Source: Burkholderia sp. Bp8992
Lineage (GTDB): Bacteria; Pseudomonadota; Gammaproteobacteria; Burkholderiales; Burkholderiaceae
Length of the DNA stretch: 64,000 nucleotides
Assembly (NCBI RefSeq): GCF_003853705.1
Contig: NZ_QTQI01000030.1
Coordinates: 30,908 to 94,907 of the forward strand
Direction of reading: 5' to 3'
In this document: one piece after another, positions 8,356 through 17,076 of the stretch
Numbering within the stretch: the first letter of the stretch is position 1
Layout: each line of letters starts with the position of its first letter
Program-made: the position numbers and the translations under genes
Notes under the pieces: model-generated
What the model saw: the letters and a program-made list of their open reading frames with translations, nothing else
What the model was told of the DNA's origin: nothing
Databases searched by the model: none

Positions 8356-9297
8356 ATGAACCTGCACCAATTTCGCTTCGTGCGCGAGGCCGTCCGGCAG
8401 AATTTCAACCTCACCGAGGCCGCGAAGGCGCTCTACACGTCCCAACCGGGGGTATCGAAGGCGATCATCGAGCTCGAGGACGAGCTCGGCGTCGAGATCT
8501 TCACGCGGCACGGCAAGCGCGTGCGCTCGCTCACCGAGCCGGGCAGGATCATCCTCGCGTCGGTCGAGCGGATCCTGCAGGAGGTTGAAAGTCTTAAAAG
8601 GGTCGGAAAGGATTATGCCGCACAGGATCAGGGCAACCTGACCATCGCCGCAACCCACACGCAGGCCCGTTACTCGCTGCCGGCCGCGATCGCCGAATTC
8701 AAGAAGCGCTTCCCGAAGGTGCACCTGTCGATCCTGCAAGGCAGCCCGACGCAGGTGGCCGAGATGGTGATCCACGACCAGGCCGATCTCGCAATCGCGA
8801 CCGAGGCGATCTCCGACTACAAGGAGCTCGTGTCGCTGCCCTGCTTCCAGTGGCACCACGCGGCCGTCGTGCCGGCCGACCATCCGCTGCTCGAACGCAA
8901 GCCGCCGACGCTCGACGATCTCGCGCAGTACCCGCTGATCACCTACGACGACGCGTTCGCGGGCCGCAAGAAGATCAATCACGCGTTCGCGCTGCGCGGG
9001 CTGTCGCCGGACATAGTGCTGGAGGCGATCGACGCCGACGTGATCAAGACCTACGTCGAACTCGGTCTCGGCGTCGGCATCATGGCCGACATCGCGTTCA
9101 ACCCGGAGCGCGACCGCAACCTGCGGCTGATCCCGGTCGGCCACCTGTTCGGCAGCAACGTGACGCGCGTCGCGCTCAAGCAGGGCGCCTACCTGCGCAG
9201 CTATGTGTATACGCTCGTCGAGCTGCTGTCGCCGACGCTGAACCGCAAGCTGATCGAGCAGGCGCTCAAGGGCGAATCCGAATCGTACGAGCTTTGA
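8356..9297 (+). CDS. cysB: CysB-type LysR regulator of sulfur metabolism
   Basis: A 313-aa LysR-family activator of the CysB/Cbl branch. The N-terminal winged helix (MNLHQFRFVREAVRQNFNL, then TSQPGVSKAIIELEDELG at about 28-45) is followed by a ligand-binding domain that would sense acetylserine, sulfate or APS. It lies divergently next to cysI, the usual place for the regulator of this operon. Length fits CysB (324 aa in E. coli) and Cbl (316 aa); I cannot separate the two by eye. Confidence 0.88.
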   Translation: MNLHQFRFVREAVRQNFNLTEAAKALYTSQPGVSKAIIELEDELGVEIFTRHGKRVRSLTEPGRIILASVERILQEVESLKRVGKDYAAQDQGNLTIAATHTQARYSLPAAIAEFKKRFPKVHLSILQGSPTQVAEMVIHDQADLAIATEAISDYKELVSLPCFQWHHAAVVPADHPLLERKPPTLDDLAQYPLITYDDAFAGRKKINHAFALRGLSPDIVLEAIDADVIKTYVELGLGVGIMADIAFNPERDRNLRLIPVGHLFGSNVTRVALKQGAYLRSYVYTLVELLSPTLNRKLIEQALKGESESYEL

Positions 9298-9314
9298 CCG
9301 GCCTGTATATATAC

Positions 9315-9339
9315 AGGGGCGCCTGTCGCGCCCCTTTTT
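9315..9339 (+). terminator. Terminator after the CysB-type regulator
   Basis: AGGGGCGC pairs with GCGCCCCT around a 5-nt loop, followed by TTTTT. It lies 18 bases after the stop and just before the next gene. Confidence 0.8.
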
Positions 9340-9361
9340 GCTGCCCGACGGAGATTCCCGC

Positions 9362-10519
9362 ATGACGCTTCCCGCCCTGTTGCGCCGCGCCGCCGGCGCC
9401 GCCCTCGTGCTGGCCTGCGCGGCCGCGCATGCCGACCTGAAGGTCGGCGTCGACCTGTCGTCGACCGGCCCGGCCGCCGCGATCGGCATCACGAGCAAGA
9501 ACGCGATCCTGATGTGGCCGAAGACGATCGCCGGGCAGCCCGTGCAGGTGACGGTGCTCGACGACGCGTCCGATCCCGGTACCGCGGTGCGCAACATCCG
9601 CAAGCTGGTCGACGAGGATCACGTCGACGTCGTGGTCGGGCCGAACATCACGCCGGCCGCGCTCGCGGCGCTCGACCCGGTGGCCGCCGCGCAGACGCCG
9701 ATGATCACGCTGGTCGGCTCCGGCTCGATCGTCGAGCCGCAGGAAGGCGCGCGGACCTGGGCCTTCAAGATGGCGCAGAGCGACCGCGCGATGGCCGACG
9801 TGATGACGCGCTACATGGCGAACCACGGCGTGAAGACGGTCGGCTTCATCGGCTTCGCGGACAGCTACGGCGACAGCTGGCTGAACGAATTCACGCGCTT
9901 CGCCGACCTGCGCAAGATCCGCGTCATCGCGACCGAGCGCTTCAACCGCACCGACGCGAGCGTCACGGGCCAGGCGCTGAAGCTGATCGCGGCGAAGCCC
10001 GACGCGATCCTGATCGCGGGTGCCGGCACGCCGACCGTGCTGCCGCAGCGCACGCTGATCGAGCGCGGCTACAAGGGCCCGATCTACCAGACGCACGGCA
10101 TCGCGACGCCGGAATTCATCAAGCTCGGCGGCAAGGACGTCGACGGCACGCTGTTCCCGACCCAGCCGGTGGTCGTCGCGCGCACGTTGCCGGCCGACCA
10201 TCCGGCCCGCAAGGCCGCACTCGCGTTCGTCGACGCGTACGAAGCGAAGTACGGCGCCGGCACGGTCACGCAGTTCGCGGGCGACGCTGCGGGCGTCTAC
10301 CCGCGCCTCGCCGACGCGGTCGGCCGCGCGCTGAAGGCCGCGCAGCCCGGCACGCCCGCGTTCCGCGCGGCGTTGCGGCACGAGCTCGAACGCGCGCACG
10401 AGCTCGTCGTGCCGAACGGCGTCGTCAACACGAGCGACAAGGATCATGTGGGGCTGGATCAGCGCGCAAGCGTGATGGGGATCGTGAAGCAGGGCCGGTT
10501 CGTCTACCTGAGCCAGTGA
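9362..10519 (+). CDS. Periplasmic ABC-transporter substrate-binding protein (Leu/Ile/Val-binding type)
   Basis: A 385-aa type-I periplasmic binding protein of the LivK/branched-chain amino acid class. A signal peptide ends near ACAAAHA-DLKVG (about residue 23). The mature protein opens with the family pattern KVGVDLSSTGPAAAIG. The ligand is unknown; relatives bind amino acids, amides or aromatic acids. No permease or ATPase gene is adjacent, so it may serve a transporter elsewhere. ATG at 9362 with GGAGA upstream is preferred to an earlier in-frame start at 9338. Confidence 0.85.
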   Translation: MTLPALLRRAAGAALVLACAAAHADLKVGVDLSSTGPAAAIGITSKNAILMWPKTIAGQPVQVTVLDDASDPGTAVRNIRKLVDEDHVDVVVGPNITPAALAALDPVAAAQTPMITLVGSGSIVEPQEGARTWAFKMAQSDRAMADVMTRYMANHGVKTVGFIGFADSYGDSWLNEFTRFADLRKIRVIATERFNRTDASVTGQALKLIAAKPDAILIAGAGTPTVLPQRTLIERGYKGPIYQTHGIATPEFIKLGGKDVDGTLFPTQPVVVARTLPADHPARKAALAFVDAYEAKYGAGTVTQFAGDAAGVYPRLADAVGRALKAAQPGTPAFRAALRHELERAHELVVPNGVVNTSDKDHVGLDQRASVMGIVKQGRFVYLSQ

Positions 10520-10611
10520 CTTGCGGCTGAATGACCGGGCGGCTTGCCCGACATCCGGATTTCCGCCATAATCCGCCTTTCGCCGCGCACTGGCTGCGCG
10601 GTCTGGAACAA

Positions 10612-10696
10612 GCCCAGGTGGTGAAATTGGTAGACGCAGGGGACTCAAAATCCCCCGCCGCAAGGCGTGCCGGTTCGATTCCGGCCCTGGGCACCA
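10612..10696 (+). tRNA. tRNA-Leu (anticodon CAA)
   Basis: An 85-nt tRNA with encoded CCA. The acceptor arm GCCCAGG (10612-10618) pairs with CCTGGGC, followed by A-CCA. The anticodon stem GGGGA/TCCCC encloses CTCAAAA, giving anticodon CAA (reads UUG). A long variable arm (CGCCGCAAGGCGT) and the T-arm motif GGTTCGATTCC are present, as expected for a class II leucine tRNA. Confidence 0.96.
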
Positions 10697-10727
10697 GTCT
10701 TTCGCAGCGTCATGCGCTGCACCGTCG

Positions 10728-10762
10728 AAACCCGCGCAAGCTCGCCGCTTCGCGGGTTTTTT
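10728..10762 (+). terminator. Terminator after tRNA-Leu
   Basis: AAACCCGCG pairs with CGCGGGTTT, with a loop over CAAGCTCGCCGCTT and a following T-rich tail (TTTTTTGTTTT). Confidence 0.8.
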
Positions 10763-10849
10763 GTTTTGGCCGCACGCGATGCCGGCCGCAACGCGCGCCC
10801 TCCCGCGACAGTCCAAGCATCATCAGGGAACGCAGCACGGAGGCAAGCC

Positions 10850-11017
10850 ATGTCCAGGCGCGTCGTTTCAATCCCGCTTCGCGTCGGTGCGCTCGCCGCG
10901 CTGCTGTCGATCCTGCTGGGCGGATGCGACCTGCTCCGCGAGCCGCCCGTACCCGACTGGCCGGGGCCGCATGCGCCCTACCCGTTCCCGGACGACATTC
11001 CACACCGCACCGAATGA
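10850..11017 (+). CDS. Small predicted lipoprotein, 55 aa
   Basis: A short protein with a hydrophobic signal segment and lipobox LLGGC, so the mature chain of about 28 residues would start at a lipidated Cys and be Pro-rich (REPPVPDWPGPHAPYPFPDD). A strong ribosome binding site (GGAGG at 10840-10844) precedes the ATG. Function unknown. It stands alone between the tRNA terminator and a convergent hydrolase gene. Confidence 0.7.
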   Translation: MSRRVVSIPLRVGALAALLSILLGGCDLLREPPVPDWPGPHAPYPFPDDIPHRTE

Positions 11018-11038
11018 CCGGCCTGGACAGCCGTGCGT

Positions 11039-11929
11039 TCAGTCGCGCTCGCAGAACCGCAGGATCGCGTCCGCGACGGCCGCCGGCGCCTCGCGTTGCG
11101 GAAAGTGCCCGACCGAGTCGAGGAGCTGCCGCGCGTAGCGGCCGGCGAAGAACCGTTCGCGCCCGGCCGAGCTGTCCGGATGATTGCAGGTGTCCGAGCC
11201 GCCATGCAGCACGAGCGTCGGCACCGCCAGCACGGGCGCCGGGTTCAGCCGCGCATCGTCGTCGGCATAGGCCGGCGTGCCCGGCGCGAAGCCCCAGCGA
11301 TGCCGGTACGAATGCAGCACGACGTCGATCCAGTCGGGTCCGTCGAACGCGGCGGCTGCCGCGTCGAAATCGCTGTCGCGATACCAGCCGGGCGGCGACC
11401 ACGTGTCCCACATCAGGCGCGTGAACGCGCGGCGGTCGTCGCGCAGCGCCTGCTCACCGCGCGGCGTCGCCATGAACCAGTGATACCAGTAGTTGCGCGC
11501 CTGCTGCAGCGACAGCGGCTGGCCGGGATCGTTGGTACCGTACCCGACCGACAGCATCACGAGATGCGACGCGGCACCGTCGCGCAACCCGCACGCGTTC
11601 GCCGCCGCGCGGGCGCCCCAGTCGTGCCCGACCAGCACGGGCCGCTCGACGCCGAGCACGTCGATGAATTCGAGCAAGTCGCGGCCGAGCGCCGCGAGCT
11701 GGCCGCTGCGCGGCACGGTTGCATCGCGAAAACGCGTCGGCGCAAAGCCGCGCAGCGCGGGCGCCAGCACGCGGTAGCCGCGTGCGGCGAGCGACGCGGC
11801 CACCGGCTCCCAGCCGACCGCGCTGTCCGGCCAGCCGTGCAGCAGCACGGCCACGCGCTCGCCGCGCGGGTTCCATTCGAGATAGCCAATATCGAGCGAC
11901 GCGGTCGTCGCATGCGCATAAGTCGTCAT
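11039..11929 (-). CDS. Alpha/beta hydrolase, epoxide hydrolase / haloalkane dehalogenase type
   Basis: A 296-aa alpha/beta-fold hydrolase. The oxyanion-hole motif HGWPDS lies at residues 31-36. The nucleophile elbow GHDWG has Asp103 rather than Ser, which is the hallmark of epoxide hydrolases and haloalkane dehalogenases, and the catalytic His is probably H275 (SVGHFPQ). Substrate not predictable. It is divergent from a LysR gene 70 bases away that probably controls it. Confidence 0.85.
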   Translation of the reverse strand: MTTYAHATTASLDIGYLEWNPRGERVAVLLHGWPDSAVGWEPVAASLAARGYRVLAPALRGFAPTRFRDATVPRSGQLAALGRDLLEFIDVLGVERPVLVGHDWGARAAANACGLRDGAASHLVMLSVGYGTNDPGQPLSLQQARNYWYHWFMATPRGEQALRDDRRAFTRLMWDTWSPPGWYRDSDFDAAAAAFDGPDWIDVVLHSYRHRWGFAPGTPAYADDDARLNPAPVLAVPTLVLHGGSDTCNHPDSSAGRERFFAGRYARQLLDSVGHFPQREAPAAVADAILRFCERD

Positions 11930-11999
11930 CGTGCACTCCGTCGAGTCAGCCTGAGCGCACGATGGTAGGCCGGCCTTTCATCACGATTCACGGAGTATC
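11930..11999. promoter_or_regulatory. Divergent hydrolase / LysR promoter region
   Basis: A 70-bp gap between divergent genes that must hold both promoters and, for a LysR pair, the operator. CGGAG just before 12000 is the regulator's ribosome binding site. I see no clear inverted repeat. Confidence 0.45.
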
Positions 12000-12932
12000 A
12001 TGATCCATTCCTTGAATTTTGCGTTGAATCGACCGATGGAACCGCTGACCGACCCCGCATCGACCGCGCTCGACATCACGCTGCTGCGCACCTTTCTCGA
12101 AGTCGTCGACAACCGCGGGTTCGCGCCGGCCGCCGACCGTCTCGCGCTGACGCCGTCGGCCGTCAGCGGTCACATCAAGCGACTCGAACAGGCGGCCGGC
12201 ACCGTGCTGCTCGCGCGCACGACGCGCCGTATCGCGCTCACGCCGGCCGGCGACACGCTGTACGCGTACGCGCGCAACATCGTCGACATGGAACGCGAAG
12301 TGCGCGCGCGGCTGCGCGGCGCGCCGGCGCATGGGCCGCTGCGGGTCGGCGCGTCGGAGGACTTCGCCGGCGCGTGGCTGCCGCACGTGCTGCGCACGTT
12401 CCGCGACCGCCATCCGCGGACGTCGATCGAGCTGAAGGTTGGGATCACCGCATCGCTGCTGCGCGAACAGATGCTCGGCCGGCTCGATGTCGTATTCGGC
12501 AAGCAGTGCCGGCAGGTCGACACGCCGGGTGAATTGCTGTGGGAAGAGCCGCTCGTGTGGGCCTTCGCGTCGGACCGCGCGCTCGACGCGGGCGGCGAAG
12601 TGCCGCTCGCGCTGTTTCCGCAGCCGTGCGTCTATCGGGAAGCGGCCGTCGCAGCGCTCGCCGCCGCGCTGCGGCCGTTCCGCGTGCTGTTCGAGAGCAG
12701 CAGCATGGCCGGCTGCGTGTCGGCCGCGCTCGCCGGCTTCGCGGTCACGGCGCTCGCGCGCAGCCAGCTGCGCGACGGCCTGCGCGAATGCGGGCCGCAG
12801 GACGGCCTGCCCGCGCTGCCGGCCGCGCGCTTCTACGCGTTCTCGGCGAAACCCGACGGCCCCGGCGCCGCGTTGATCGACGCGGTGCGCGACGCCGGGC
12901 GCGGCAGGCAGTTCGCGGCGCCGGACGATTGA
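12000..12932 (+). CDS. LysR-family transcriptional regulator
   Basis: A 310-aa LysR protein. The winged-helix N-terminus reads LDITLLRTFLEVVDNRGFAP, then LTPSAVSGHIKRLEQAAG, and an effector domain follows. It is divergent from the alpha/beta hydrolase gene, the classical arrangement for a dedicated regulator. The start at 12000 has GGAG five bases upstream; an in-frame ATG at 12036 is possible. Inducer unknown. Confidence 0.9.
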   Translation: MIHSLNFALNRPMEPLTDPASTALDITLLRTFLEVVDNRGFAPAADRLALTPSAVSGHIKRLEQAAGTVLLARTTRRIALTPAGDTLYAYARNIVDMEREVRARLRGAPAHGPLRVGASEDFAGAWLPHVLRTFRDRHPRTSIELKVGITASLLREQMLGRLDVVFGKQCRQVDTPGELLWEEPLVWAFASDRALDAGGEVPLALFPQPCVYREAAVAALAAALRPFRVLFESSSMAGCVSAALAGFAVTALARSQLRDGLRECGPQDGLPALPAARFYAFSAKPDGPGAALIDAVRDAGRGRQFAAPDD

Positions 12933-12955
12933 AACGTGCGCGGCCGCCGCTCCGG

Positions 12956-13891
12956 TCAGTCGCCGTCCGCGCCCGGTCCGGCCGCCGTCCCCGTCAGCGC
13001 ATCCGCCATCAACGCGCCGAACCACTCGATGAACGCATTGAGCCGGCGCGAGCGGTGCCGGCGGTGCGGATACACGGCCGACACGTCCATCGGCTCGGCG
13101 CGGTGGCCCGGCATCACGTCGACGAGCACGCCGCTTTCCAGCAGATGCTCGACGTCGAACCGCGGAATCTGGATCAGCCCCATGCCGGCAATGCAGCCGG
13201 CGATATAGGTTTCCGCGTTGTTGACGATCACGCGGCTCGGCAGCGTCAGCGTACGCCGCTGGCCGTCCGCGCAGTATTCCCACCCGAGTTCGCGCCCCGT
13301 CGTCGGCGACGCATAGCCGATCGCCCAGTGCCCGTGCGCGAGCGCATCCGGATGCTCGGGCACGCCGCATTCGCGCAGGTAGTCGGGGCTCGCGCAGTTG
13401 ATCAGCGTGAATTGCCCGAGCGGCCGCACGACGAGGCTGCTGTCCGCGAGCCGCCCGACGCGGATCGCGCAGTCGACGCCTTCCTGCACGAGGTCGATCG
13501 AGCGGTCGGTCGAGCCGAGCGACAGTTGCAGCTTCGGGTAGCGACGAAACAGCGACGGCAGCGCGGGCGCGATGACGCGGCGGGCGATCCGGCTCGGCAC
13601 GTCGACGTTCAGCCGTCCGACGACCTCGCGGTCGCGGCGGCGAAACAGGCGGTCGAGTTCGTCGGCTTCCGCAAGCAGGCGCCGGCCGCGGTCGAGCAGC
13701 AGCGCGCCGTCGGCAGTGAGCTGCACCTGGCGCGTCGTGCGATGCAGGAGGCGCGTGCCGAGCCCCGTCTCGAGCTGCTGGACGGCCGCCGACACGGTCG
13801 CGCGCGGCACGTCGAGCGCATGCGCGGCCTTGATGAAGCTGCCCATTTCGGCAACCTGCAGGAAGATTCTGACCTGATCCAGCTTGTCCAT
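12956..13891 (-). CDS. LysR-family transcriptional regulator (CrgA-like branch)
   Basis: A 311-aa LysR protein beginning MDKLDQVRIFLQVAEMGSF, with the helix-turn-helix region DVPRATVSAAVQQLETGLG. It resembles the large branch typified by CrgA/DsdC-like orphan regulators. The start at 13891 is chosen because the family begins here; the open frame extends upstream to 14107 without similarity. It follows the SDR gene (14056-14829) on the same strand and may regulate it. No strong ribosome binding site is seen. Confidence 0.88.
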   Translation of the reverse strand: MDKLDQVRIFLQVAEMGSFIKAAHALDVPRATVSAAVQQLETGLGTRLLHRTTRQVQLTADGALLLDRGRRLLAEADELDRLFRRRDREVVGRLNVDVPSRIARRVIAPALPSLFRRYPKLQLSLGSTDRSIDLVQEGVDCAIRVGRLADSSLVVRPLGQFTLINCASPDYLRECGVPEHPDALAHGHWAIGYASPTTGRELGWEYCADGQRRTLTLPSRVIVNNAETYIAGCIAGMGLIQIPRFDVEHLLESGVLVDVMPGHRAEPMDVSAVYPHRRHRSRRLNAFIEWFGALMADALTGTAAGPGADGD

Positions 13892-14055
13892 CGGCAGGGA
13901 ACGTGGGTTCGGACGACCGTCGCCGCCCGCCGCCGCACATCGCGGCAAGGTCGGCGGCACAAGGAAAACGGGCGTGCGGCCTCGCGGCTGCACGCCCGTG
14001 CATTGTCCACGCAAACGCGCCATTGCGTGCGCCGCGCGACGCGTGAGCGGCCCGG

Positions 14056-14829
14056 TTACTTCGTCGTATAGCCGCCGTTGATCAGGATCGTCTGGCCCGT
14101 GATCCACCAGCCGTCGGTCACGAGATGACGGATGAACGGCACGACGTCCTCGATGTCGGTCAGGCCCGTCTTGCTGAACGGCGACAGCGCGGCGGCCGTC
14201 TTGTGATACGCGACCGCGTCGGCGCCTTCGGCCGGATAGAAGAACGGCGTATCCATCGGGCCCGGCCCGACGGCCGTCACCGAGATCCCGCGTGCGCCGT
14301 ACTCCTTCGACGCCGCGCGCGTGAAGTGCTCGACCGGCGCCTTCGACCCTTCGTATGCCGCATAGAACGGCGTGAACGCGCCAAGCAGCGACGTCACCAG
14401 CGTGACGAGCTTGCCGTGATCCTCGAGGTGCCGCCCCGCTTCCTTGATGAAGAAGAACGCCGACTTGCTGTTGACCGCGAACATCTCGTCGTACTCGGCC
14501 TCGCTGATCTCGGTGAACGGCTTCTTCAGCACCTTGCCGACCGTATTGATCGCGATGTCGATCTTGCCGAAGCGCTGCTTCGCGTCGTCGAACAGCTTCT
14601 CGACCGCGGCGGCCGTGGTCAGGTCGGCCTGGAACGTCGCGGCTTCCGCGCCGGCCGCGCGTACCGCGGCGGCCGTCTCCTCGGCCTGCGCCTGCGACGC
14701 CGCGCTGTTGTAGTGGATCGCCACCGCCTTCGCGCCGTGGCTCGCCAGGTCCCGCGCGATCAGGCCACCGAGATTCTTCGCGCCGCCTGCGATCAGGACG
14801 ACCTTGTCTGCGAGCGTGTGAGTTGCCAC
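14056..14829 (-). CDS. SDR-family oxidoreductase
   Basis: A 257-aa short-chain dehydrogenase/reductase. The cofactor motif is AGGAKNLGG (residues 14-22), with the NTVG segment at about 95-98, Ser147 and the catalytic Y159-x3-K163 (YEGSK). AIHYNS after the second beta strand suggests NADP(H) preference. The GTG start at 14829 is preceded by AGGAG. Substrate unknown. It lies upstream of and codirectional with a LysR gene. Confidence 0.9.
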   Translation of the reverse strand: MATHTLADKVVLIAGGAKNLGGLIARDLASHGAKAVAIHYNSAASQAQAEETAAAVRAAGAEAATFQADLTTAAAVEKLFDDAKQRFGKIDIAINTVGKVLKKPFTEISEAEYDEMFAVNSKSAFFFIKEAGRHLEDHGKLVTLVTSLLGAFTPFYAAYEGSKAPVEHFTRAASKEYGARGISVTAVGPGPMDTPFFYPAEGADAVAYHKTAAALSPFSKTGLTDIEDVVPFIRHLVTDGWWITGQTILINGGYTTK

Positions 14830-14901
14830 GGTTGACTCCTTTTTTCGTTGAACGAAGCTAGGAGTGTAGGCACGCGCGACGCGCCGGTCAGCCGGCCGCG
14901 G

Positions 14902-14918
14902 CTGGATGGATTATCCAG
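14902..14918. promoter_or_regulatory. Inverted repeat upstream of the SDR gene
   Basis: CTGGAT-N5-ATCCAG lies 73-89 bases upstream of the SDR start, in an otherwise empty 179-bp gap. It could be the operator for the neighbouring LysR protein. It was found by eye only, and short repeats occur by chance. Confidence 0.35.
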
Positions 14919-15008
14919 AAAAACGATCCAATCGGAGCGATGCACGGTGGTCGGCCGCACTGACGGCGGCGCCGGATTCTGCCCGCGGCCGCACGGCCGT
15001 CACCCGCC

Positions 15009-15509
15009 TCAGCGCGCGTAAAGCGCCGCGTCGATCTTGCCGAGCAGCCACTGCATGCCGGCCAGATGCTGCTGGTCGTGGCTGCACAGGTAGTGGACGA
15101 GCCCGCGCACGGTCAGCGAACCGTAGCCGTCGAACTCGCCGGTGCGCTCGAACTGCTCGGGCGTGAGGCGCGACAGCCGCTCCAGCGTTTCGCGTCGCGC
15201 GTCGCGAATCGCCGCGAGCACGTCGGACGCGTACGCGTCGTCGTAGCGGCGCTCGATCGCGAGCGCGTCGCCGTCGATCGACTCGAGCAGCGGCCGGTCT
15301 TCGTCGAGCATCCGGCGCAGCCGCACGTGATAGCCATCGATCTCGATGTCGCGCACGTGGCAGAGCTGCCCGAGCGGCGAGAAATGCTCGCTCGGGATCC
15401 CGGCCCAGTCGTCGGGCGTCCAGCGCGCGTAGCCGTCCGGAACGGCCGCGAAATGCGCTTCGAGCTGACGGGGGAAGTCGGCGAGTGCGTCGAGCGTCGT
15501 CGGATTCAT
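15009..15509 (-). CDS. DinB-family (DUF1569/DinB_2-like) protein
   Basis: A 166-aa four-helix-bundle protein of the DinB superfamily, whose members are often metal-dependent thiol transferases or of unknown role. Likely metal ligands are the His of GQLCHVRDIE (about residue 53) and the His residues of SHDQQHLAG near the C-terminus. The start at 15509 has AGGGAG upstream; the open frame extends further but not as part of the domain. Function unassigned. Confidence 0.8.
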   Translation of the reverse strand: MNPTTLDALADFPRQLEAHFAAVPDGYARWTPDDWAGIPSEHFSPLGQLCHVRDIEIDGYHVRLRRMLDEDRPLLESIDGDALAIERRYDDAYASDVLAAIRDARRETLERLSRLTPEQFERTGEFDGYGSLTVRGLVHYLCSHDQQHLAGMQWLLGKIDAALYAR

Positions 15510-15574
15510 GCGGGAAACTCCCTGTCGGATGAAGGCGACGACAACGCTGGCACGGGCCTGCCGCCGCCGTTGCG

Positions 15575-15949
15575 TCACTTCACGCTGAAGCCGTACGTGC
15601 CCTGCGTGCGGTGCCCGTCGGTCGCGACGGCCACCCATTTCACCGTATAGGCACCGGTGCCGGCTGCCGTCAGCGGCACCGTCATCCGCTTGCGGTTCGA
15701 GGCATCGATGCGCGCGCGGCCGTCCGACACCGTCTTGCCGCCGCCATCGACGACGACGATCGAGCTGAATGCCGGCTCCAGCGGCTCGGTGAAGTCGATC
15801 GTGACGGCAGCCGGTGCGGCGGCCACCGTCGCACCGGCTGCGGGATCGCTCTTCGCGAGATGCGCGTGCGCGAAAGCGGCCGACGAGACGGTCGCGGCAA
15901 CGGTGACGGCGACGGCCTGGCGGCCGAACGGGAATGAATCGAAACGCAT
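15575..15949 (-). CDS. copC: CopC-type periplasmic copper-binding protein
   Basis: A 124-aa secreted protein of the CopC/YobA family. The signal peptide ends at AFA (residue 27), so the mature protein starts HAHLAKSDPAAG with an N-terminal His, the usual Cu(II) ligand of this family. The C-terminal strand VKWVAVATDGHRTQGTYGF supplies a further His. No copD partner lies next to it; the downstream gene is DinB-like. GGAAAG precedes the ATG. Confidence 0.88.
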   Translation of the reverse strand: MRFDSFPFGRQAVAVTVAATVSSAAFAHAHLAKSDPAAGATVAAAPAAVTIDFTEPLEPAFSSIVVVDGGGKTVSDGRARIDASNRKRMTVPLTAAGTGAYTVKWVAVATDGHRTQGTYGFSVK

Positions 15950-16064
15950 GGACTTTCCGTGAAGAATGAACGGGCGCCGCGCCCCGCGCGGCGGTTCCGG
16001 CAGCTTACCAGCGCATGCGCGTTCATGCCGGTCATCGGCCGCCGCTTGATAGAATGCGCGCGCT

Positions 16065-16781
16065 ATGGATCTCGAAAGCATTCTCTACACCCAGGGCTTC
16101 GGCTCGCGCCGCCAGTGCCGCGGCCTGATCGAAGCCGGCCGCGTCGCCGTCGCGGGCACCGCTGCGACCGCCCCCGACGCCGCGTTCGATACCGACGGCC
16201 TCGTGTTCTCGGTCGACGATACGGCGTGGCCGTTTCACGCGCACGCGTATCTCGCGCTCAACAAGCCGGCCGGCTACGAGTGCTCGCGCGATCCGCAGCA
16301 CCACGCGAGCGTGTTCAGCCTGCTGCCCGCGCCGCTCGTCGCCCGCGGCGTGCAGTGCGTCGGCCGCCTCGACCAGGACACGACCGGCCTGCTGCTGCTG
16401 TCCGACGACGGCCAGTTCGTCCACGCGTACACGTCGCCGAAGCGCAAGGTACCGAAGACCTACGTCGCGACCGTGCGCCACCCGCTCGACGATGCGCAGC
16501 TGAATGCGCTGCGCAGCGGCGTGCAGCTGCACGGCGAGCCGAAGCCGATCGCGGCCGTCGCCGCCGACGCGCGCGACACGCACGCGCTTGCGCTGACCGT
16601 CCTCGAAGGCAAATACCATCAGGTCAAGCGCATGGTGGCGGCGGCGAGCAATCGCGTCGAGTTGCTGCACCGCGAAAGCATCGGCGGCTTCACGCTGCCG
16701 GGCGATCTCGAACCGGGCGCGTGGCGGTGGCTCGACGACGCCGACCTTTCAGCCCTGCGCAATCCCGTCAAAACCCTGTAA
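16065..16781 (+). CDS. RsuA-family pseudouridine synthase (16S rRNA type)
   Basis: A 238-aa pseudouridine synthase. An N-terminal S4-like domain (about residues 1-45) is followed by the catalytic domain, with ALNKPAGYECS at about 66-76 and the catalytic Asp in GRLDQDTTGLLLLSDDG (about 104-120). KYHQVKRM near the C-terminus is the family's closing motif. RsuA makes pseudouridine 516 in 16S rRNA in E. coli; this is the likely role but the target is inferred. Confidence 0.9.
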   Translation: MDLESILYTQGFGSRRQCRGLIEAGRVAVAGTAATAPDAAFDTDGLVFSVDDTAWPFHAHAYLALNKPAGYECSRDPQHHASVFSLLPAPLVARGVQCVGRLDQDTTGLLLLSDDGQFVHAYTSPKRKVPKTYVATVRHPLDDAQLNALRSGVQLHGEPKPIAAVAADARDTHALALTVLEGKYHQVKRMVAAASNRVELLHRESIGGFTLPGDLEPGAWRWLDDADLSALRNPVKTL

Positions 16782-16887
16782 GGGAAAATCCGCACGACCG
16801 TTCGATGCCCGACCGCGTCTCGGGCGCGGGTTCCCCCGCTATACTGAAATCACAAGCTGCAAGAGCAGCGATGCAGGGGGAGATATC

Positions 16888-17076
16888 GTGAACATCAACC
16901 ATTCTTTCGAACTGTCGTCCATGATGATCGCGTTCGCGGTCATCGGTGTCATCGTGATCGGCGGCCTGCTGGCCGCGATGCACATGAAGCACAAATATCA
17001 TCCGAACCTGATTGGCGCGCTGATCGGTGCGCTGCTGTGCTTCCTGCTGATCGAGGCGTTACCGGCGCTGACCTGA
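16888..17076 (+). CDS. Small conserved-looking membrane protein, 62 aa
   Basis: A 62-residue protein with two hydrophobic helices (MMIAFAVIGVIVIGGLLAAM and LIGALIGALLCFLLIEAL) joined by the basic loop HMKHKYH. The GTG start is backed by a strong AGGGGGAG at 16875-16882. Function unknown. Its 3' end overlaps the convergent epimerase gene by 18 bases. Confidence 0.75.
   Translation: MNINHSFELSSMMIAFAVIGVIVIGGLLAAMHMKHKYHPNLIGALIGALLCFLLIEALPALT

Noticed and set aside
9362-10519. Assigning this binding protein as the livHMGF partner (livK)
   Set aside because: It is of the right class but 12 kb away with no adjacent transporter genes; ligand and partner cannot be told from sequence alone.
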